Origin: Betaproteobacteria bacterium
Lineage (GTDB): Bacteria; Pseudomonadota; Gammaproteobacteria; Burkholderiales; SG8-41
Assembly: GCA_028292065.1 (NCBI GenBank)
Contig: JAQGNC010000661.1
Location: 1 to 8,770 of the forward strand
Direction: 5' to 3'
Length of the DNA: 8,770 nt
Positions within the stretch are counted from its first letter, which is position 1. Each line of letters opens with the position of its first letter. Below the pieces are notes generated by a model that was given only the letters and a program-made list of their open reading frames with translations, was not told the DNA's origin and did not search any database. Of this stretch, positions 6,251-8,770 are shown one piece after another. Position numbers and translations under genes: made by a program.

Positions 6251-6321
6251 TCCTCGCAATGACACCATTTGTCGTCGCGAGGAGCCGCGCGAGCGCGACG
6301 TGGCGACCTCGTGGCGCACGG
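6251..6321 (+). repeat. Dispersed palindromic repeat, family A, copy 3
   Basis: The hairpin arms TCCTCGCAATGAC (6251-6263) and GTCGTCGCGAGGA (6271-6283) pair across a 7-base loop with one wobble and one mismatch. A tail ending in CTCGTGGCGCACG follows. The order of hairpin then tail, the orientation, and the single A-C mismatch in the stem are the same as in copy 1 at 1-75, so both are complete units while the copy at 144-190 is partial. Confidence 0.75.
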
Positions 6322-6333
6322 CACGTTCCTGTC

Positions 6334-6348
6334 ATGCCCGGCGGGCAT
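6334..6348. repeat. Small perfect palindrome
   Basis: ATGCCC (6334-6339) and GGGCAT (6343-6348) form a 6-bp stem around GGC. It lies between the family A and family C units and may be a separate short repeat type or spacer. It is short enough that chance cannot be excluded. Confidence 0.4.
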
Positions 6349-6354
6349 AACTCT

Positions 6355-6390
6355 CCTTCCCCTTCAGGGGGAAGGTCGGGATGGGGGTGG
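6355..6390. repeat. GC-rich hairpin repeat, family C, copy 2 (inverted)
   Basis: CCTTCCCC (6355-6362) pairs with GGGGAAGG (6368-6375) across a 5-base loop, followed by a G-rich flank to 6390. It matches the reverse complement of 1740-1775 at 30 of 36 positions. One stem pair that is C-G in copy 1 (1757/1773) is T-A here (6373/6357, read on the minus strand), keeping the pairing. A T-run starts at 6391 but is 15 bases beyond the stem, so it is not a classic terminator. Confidence 0.75.
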
Positions 6391-6465
6391 TTTTTAAAAC
6401 GTCCCGGACGACGACCCATGTCCGGAACGTCACCGGCGGCCGCGCCGCACCCCCGGTGCGCCGCG

Positions 6466-6474
6466 TGCTAAGCT
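6466..6474 (+). promoter_or_regulatory. Predicted extended -10 element of the MFS gene
   Basis: TG at 6466-6467, one base, then TAAGCT at 6469-6474 resembles an extended -10 box. The inferred start of transcription is only about 5 bases before the ATG at 6486. No -35 box is visible. A very similar element precedes the AsmA-family gene, which raises confidence slightly. Confidence 0.35.
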
Positions 6475-6485
6475 CGGCCGCTGTC

Positions 6486-7721
6486 ATGCAGTCTTCCCCC
6501 ACCGACGCCGGCGACGGCGACGACCGCCGGTTTCCGTACTGGCGCCGCAACCTCAAAGTCATTCCGCTCAGCAACCTGCTCGCGAGCCTGGGCTTCGGTC
6601 TCGCGTGGCCTTTCCTGCCGCTGATCGTGCGCGGGCTCGGGGTGCACGAGAACCTCGCCACGTGGGTCGGCTGGATGGTGCTGGGGTTCTACATCGTCAG
6701 CTTCACGATGAACCCGATCTGGGGCGGCATCGCCGACCACTACGGGCGCAAGATCATGGTGCTGCGCGCGACGGTCGGCATGGGCATCGCGTTCACGCTG
6801 CTGCCTTTCGCGCCGAGCCCGATGTGGTTCGCGTGCCTGATCATGATCGTCGGCTTCTTCAACGGCTCCACCGCGGCGTCGCTGACCCTGCTCGTCGCCA
6901 ACACCCCGCCCAGGCGCATCGGGAGCGCGCTGTCGCTGTCGCAGACCGGCACGCTGGTCGGGCAGACGATGGGACCGGGCCTCGGTGCGCTGCTCGGTGC
7001 GGTCGTCGACCGCATCCACTGGCTGTTCTGGCTGAGCGGCGTGTTCCTGCTCCTCGCGAGCGCGCTCGTCGCCGTCTTCGTGCGCGAAGTGAAGCAGCTC
7101 GCGGCCGGGCGCTGGCGCCTGCAGTGGATAGGGCCGTTGCGCGAGCTGCTTCGCGTGCCGCACATCGGACCGTTGTACCTGCTCGCTTTCATCTTCTCGA
7201 TGCTGTGGGGCGGCAACATCACGATCATGAGCATTTACGTGCTCCAGTTGCTGCCGCCGCAGGCCGCCGGCATCGGCGCTGAAGCGTTCTGGATCGGCGC
7301 GGCCGCGGTGGCCCTCGGCGTCTCGGGCGCGGTGGCGATGCCGGTCTGGGGCCGCGTCCTCGACCGCTATGACCCGGCGCGCGTGCTCGCGTTTTCCACC
7401 GCGGCTGCGGCGCTGACTCACGTCCCGCTGCTCTTCATACAGACGCCGCTGCAGCTCGTGCTGGCGCGAGTGGCTTTCGGTATCGGCGCCGCTGCGATGC
7501 AGCCGGCGATCGTGCGGCTGCTCAAGGACCACTCGCCGCCGGGCATGGACGCCCGCGCGATTTCCTACGGCTCCTCGTTCCAGTTCATCGCAATGGGCCT
7601 GGCGCCTTTCACCGCGGGGTTGATCGGACCGGCGCTCGGGCTGCGCACTTACTTCGGCCTGACGGTCGTGCTGACTGTCGGCGCGCTGTGGCTGTGGCGC
7701 AGGAGCGGGCGGCGCGCATAA
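6486..7721 (+). CDS. Major facilitator superfamily transporter
   Basis: This is an inner-membrane secondary transporter of the MFS, most like the 12-helix drug:proton antiporter group (DHA1). From the ATG at 6486 it has 411 residues, the normal length. The frame extends up to an ATG at 6381, but that codon lies inside the family C repeat and would add 35 charged residues, so 6486 is preferred. Motif A is clear after the second helix (WGGIADHYGRKI, 79-90), with a degenerate copy at the start of the second half (WGRVLDRYDPARV, 288-300), as expected from the internal duplication. Hydrophobic helices are spaced across 25-400, with a charged central loop near 200-225 (REVKQLAAGRWRL). There is no recognisable ribosome site, which fits a very short leader. 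The AsmA-family gene follows after 36 bp. The substrate cannot be inferred; efflux is the usual role of relatives. Confidence 0.93.
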   Translation: MQSSPTDAGDGDDRRFPYWRRNLKVIPLSNLLASLGFGLAWPFLPLIVRGLGVHENLATWVGWMVLGFYIVSFTMNPIWGGIADHYGRKIMVLRATVGMGIAFTLLPFAPSPMWFACLIMIVGFFNGSTAASLTLLVANTPPRRIGSALSLSQTGTLVGQTMGPGLGALLGAVVDRIHWLFWLSGVFLLLASALVAVFVREVKQLAAGRWRLQWIGPLRELLRVPHIGPLYLLAFIFSMLWGGNITIMSIYVLQLLPPQAAGIGAEAFWIGAAAVALGVSGAVAMPVWGRVLDRYDPARVLAFSTAAAALTHVPLLFIQTPLQLVLARVAFGIGAAAMQPAIVRLLKDHSPPGMDARAISYGSSFQFIAMGLAPFTAGLIGPALGLRTYFGLTVVLTVGALWLWRRSGRRA

Positions 7722-7741
7722 AACCCGCCGGGAGCGCGAAA

Positions 7742-7750
7742 TGCTAAATG
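7742..7750 (+). promoter_or_regulatory. Predicted extended -10 element of the AsmA-family gene
   Basis: TG at 7742-7743, one base, then TAAATG at 7745-7750 resembles an extended -10 box that would start transcription almost at the ATG at 7758. The bases GGAG at 7750-7753 could instead be read as a ribosome site with a short 4-base spacer, so the two readings compete. Confidence 0.35.
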
Positions 7751-7757
7751 GAGCCGC

Positions 7758-8770
7758 ATGGACACGACGCGCTTCCGATCCGCTGCGGCACGACCCGGTC
7801 TGCGGATTGCCGTGGCACTGGCCTTGGCGCTCGTCGCGCTCGTCGTGTCGTTCGACTGGAACTGGTTTCGCGCGCCGCTGGTGCGCTATCTCACGCACAC
7901 GTCCGGCCGCGAAGTGCGAGTCGACGATCTCGACATCGATCTGAGCGCGAGTCTCGTCCCGACGGTGCGTCTGCGCGGCCTGTACGTGGAGAATGCGCCG
8001 TGGGCCGCGAAGCAGCCGTTGGTCACCGCCGGGGAGGCGTCGTTCACCGTTTCGTTGAAGAGCCTGTGGCAGCGGCGGCCCGTCATCACGCGCATGACGC
8101 TGGTCGACGCGGACGTCGACATGGAACGACAGGCCGACGGCCTGCGTAACTGGCGGTTGCGAGATCCCGAAGATCGATCGGCCGGGAGGGTCAAGGTGCT
8201 GACGCTCGAAGCACGCCGCACCCGGCTGCGATGGGTGAATCGCGCGCTCGACCTCGAGTTCGTCGTCACGACCAGCGACTCGGCTGCCGCGGATCGCTCG
8301 AACGACGCATTGACTACGCGCGTCGCTTTCGAAGGGGTGTACCAGGGTGCGAGCTTTACCGGCGAGGCGCTGAGCGGCGCGGTCATGAGCTTTCGCGAAA
8401 GCGGGACGAGGTTCCCGATGCGCGGCCATATCGTTTCTCGCAGGACGCGCTTGGACTTCGACGGCTTCTTTACCGATCTATTCGACATCGGCCCCATCGA
8501 CGCCAAGGTGCGTCTGTCCGGCCCGTCGCTCGCGCTGCTGCACCCGTTCGTGCGGGTGCGTCCGAAACCATCGCGGCCGTACACCGTCGAAGCGCAGTTG
8601 AAGCAGACGGCACAGGTCTTCGATTTCTCTCGACTCGAAGCGACGATCGGAAAGACCGACCTCACGGGGTCGGTCGTGTACGACCGCAGCGCCGATCGGC
8701 CGTTGCTGCGCGCGTCCCTGGACACCGCTGCGGCTGATTTCGAAGACGTGCGCCCGCTCCTCGGCATGAA
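7758..8770 (+). CDS. AsmA-family protein, N-terminal part (cut by window end)
   Basis: The frame from ATG 7758 is open to the end of the window: 337 full codons plus two bases, with the stop outside. AsmA-family proteins are large inner-membrane-anchored proteins whose beta-strand-rich bodies reach into the periplasm; they are linked to outer-membrane assembly and phospholipid transport. A hydrophobic segment at residues 15-31 follows a basic start, giving an N-in anchor. The characteristic start of the AsmA N-domain follows: FDWNWFRAPLVRYLTHTSG (32-50), then alternating strands with REVRVDDLDIDL (51-62) and a PTVRLRGLYVENAPW stretch (68-82), and DADVDMER (117-124) before NW (131-132). Family members are usually 600 or more residues, so at least half is missing. 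It lies 36 bp after the MFS gene and may have its own promoter. The family call is good; the exact member is uncertain. Confidence 0.88.
   Translation, partial: MDTTRFRSAAARPGLRIAVALALALVALVVSFDWNWFRAPLVRYLTHTSGREVRVDDLDIDLSASLVPTVRLRGLYVENAPWAAKQPLVTAGEASFTVSLKSLWQRRPVITRMTLVDADVDMERQADGLRNWRLRDPEDRSAGRVKVLTLEARRTRLRWVNRALDLEFVVTTSDSAAADRSNDALTTRVAFEGVYQGASFTGEALSGAVMSFRESGTRFPMRGHIVSRRTRLDFDGFFTDLFDIGPIDAKVRLSGPSLALLHPFVRVRPKPSRPYTVEAQLKQTAQVFDFSRLEATIGKTDLTGSVVYDRSADRPLLRASLDTAAADFEDVRPLLGM

Larger units (their letters stand above)
6167..6485. other. Gene-free spacer filled with dispersed repeats
   Basis: No credible gene lies in these 319 bp. The stretch holds, in order, a family B unit (6213-6237), a family A hairpin with tail (6251-6321), a small perfect palindrome ATGCCC/GGGCAT (6334-6348) and a family C hairpin (6355-6390), followed by a short T-run (6391-6395). 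The last 90 bases are GC-rich and lead into the MFS gene. The repeats are adjacent but do not overlap. Confidence 0.7.

Noticed and set aside
6355..6395. Rho-independent terminator at the family C hairpin followed by TTTTT
   Set aside because: The T-run begins 15 bases after the stem ends, too far for a classic terminator, and the hairpin is explained as a dispersed repeat.
6468..8429. 653-codon open frame on the minus strand across the MFS and AsmA-family genes
   Set aside because: The translation is dominated by Arg, Gln, His and Glu without hydrophobic core, typical of an antisense shadow. Both plus-strand genes have clear family signatures.
8231..8737. Plus-strand 168-codon frame inside the AsmA-family region
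   Set aside because: It is an Arg-rich out-of-frame shadow. The frame from 7758 is open throughout and carries the family motifs.

Overview
The window looks like a stretch of chromosome from a GC-rich betaproteobacterium, most likely Burkholderiales or a close relative. The grounds are high GC throughout, two orphan Bug-type (tripartite tricarboxylate transporter) periplasmic binding proteins, a DUF1345 membrane protein, an AsmA-family protein, and several families of short dispersed palindromic repeats confined to intergenic DNA. I see no phage genes, transposase, CRISPR array, tRNA or rRNA. This reads as ordinary chromosome with repeat-laden spacers rather than a mobile island.

Layout. Positions 1-208 are a composite intergenic repeat. 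Positions 209-1639 (minus) encode a 476-residue protein I cannot name. It has an NlpC/P60-like N-terminal signature, in which the catalytic Cys position appears to be Ser, and a lysozyme-like middle section. Positions 1640-1788 hold a GC-rich hairpin repeat. Positions 1789-2754 (minus) and 2892-3836 (plus, GTG start) are two divergently transcribed Bug-family solute-binding proteins sharing a 137-bp spacer. Positions 3942-5024 (plus) encode a TauD/TfdA-type Fe(II)/2-oxoglutarate dioxygenase, ending 10 bp from a convergent DUF1345 membrane protein (5035-5697, minus). Positions 5885-6166 (plus) encode a 93-residue small protein with a strong ribosome binding site. Positions 6167-6485 are a gene-free repeat cluster carrying one copy of each of the three repeat families. 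Positions 6486-7721 (plus) encode a 411-residue MFS transporter, followed after 36 bp by an AsmA-family gene (7758 to the window end) cut off by the window edge.

How they may work together. The second Bug protein and the dioxygenase lie on the same strand and may form a small uptake-plus-oxidation unit for an organic acid; this is inferred from position only. No TctA/TctB membrane components are present, so the binding proteins would have to use permeases encoded elsewhere. The MFS and AsmA genes each have a similar TGCTAA element just upstream of the start, suggesting separate promoters with very short leaders. The rest appears to be unrelated housekeeping or accessory genes.

No clearly new biological system is visible. 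The items most worth a second look are the unnamed protein at 209-1639 and the hairpin repeats, one of which shows a compensatory base-pair change between its two copies.
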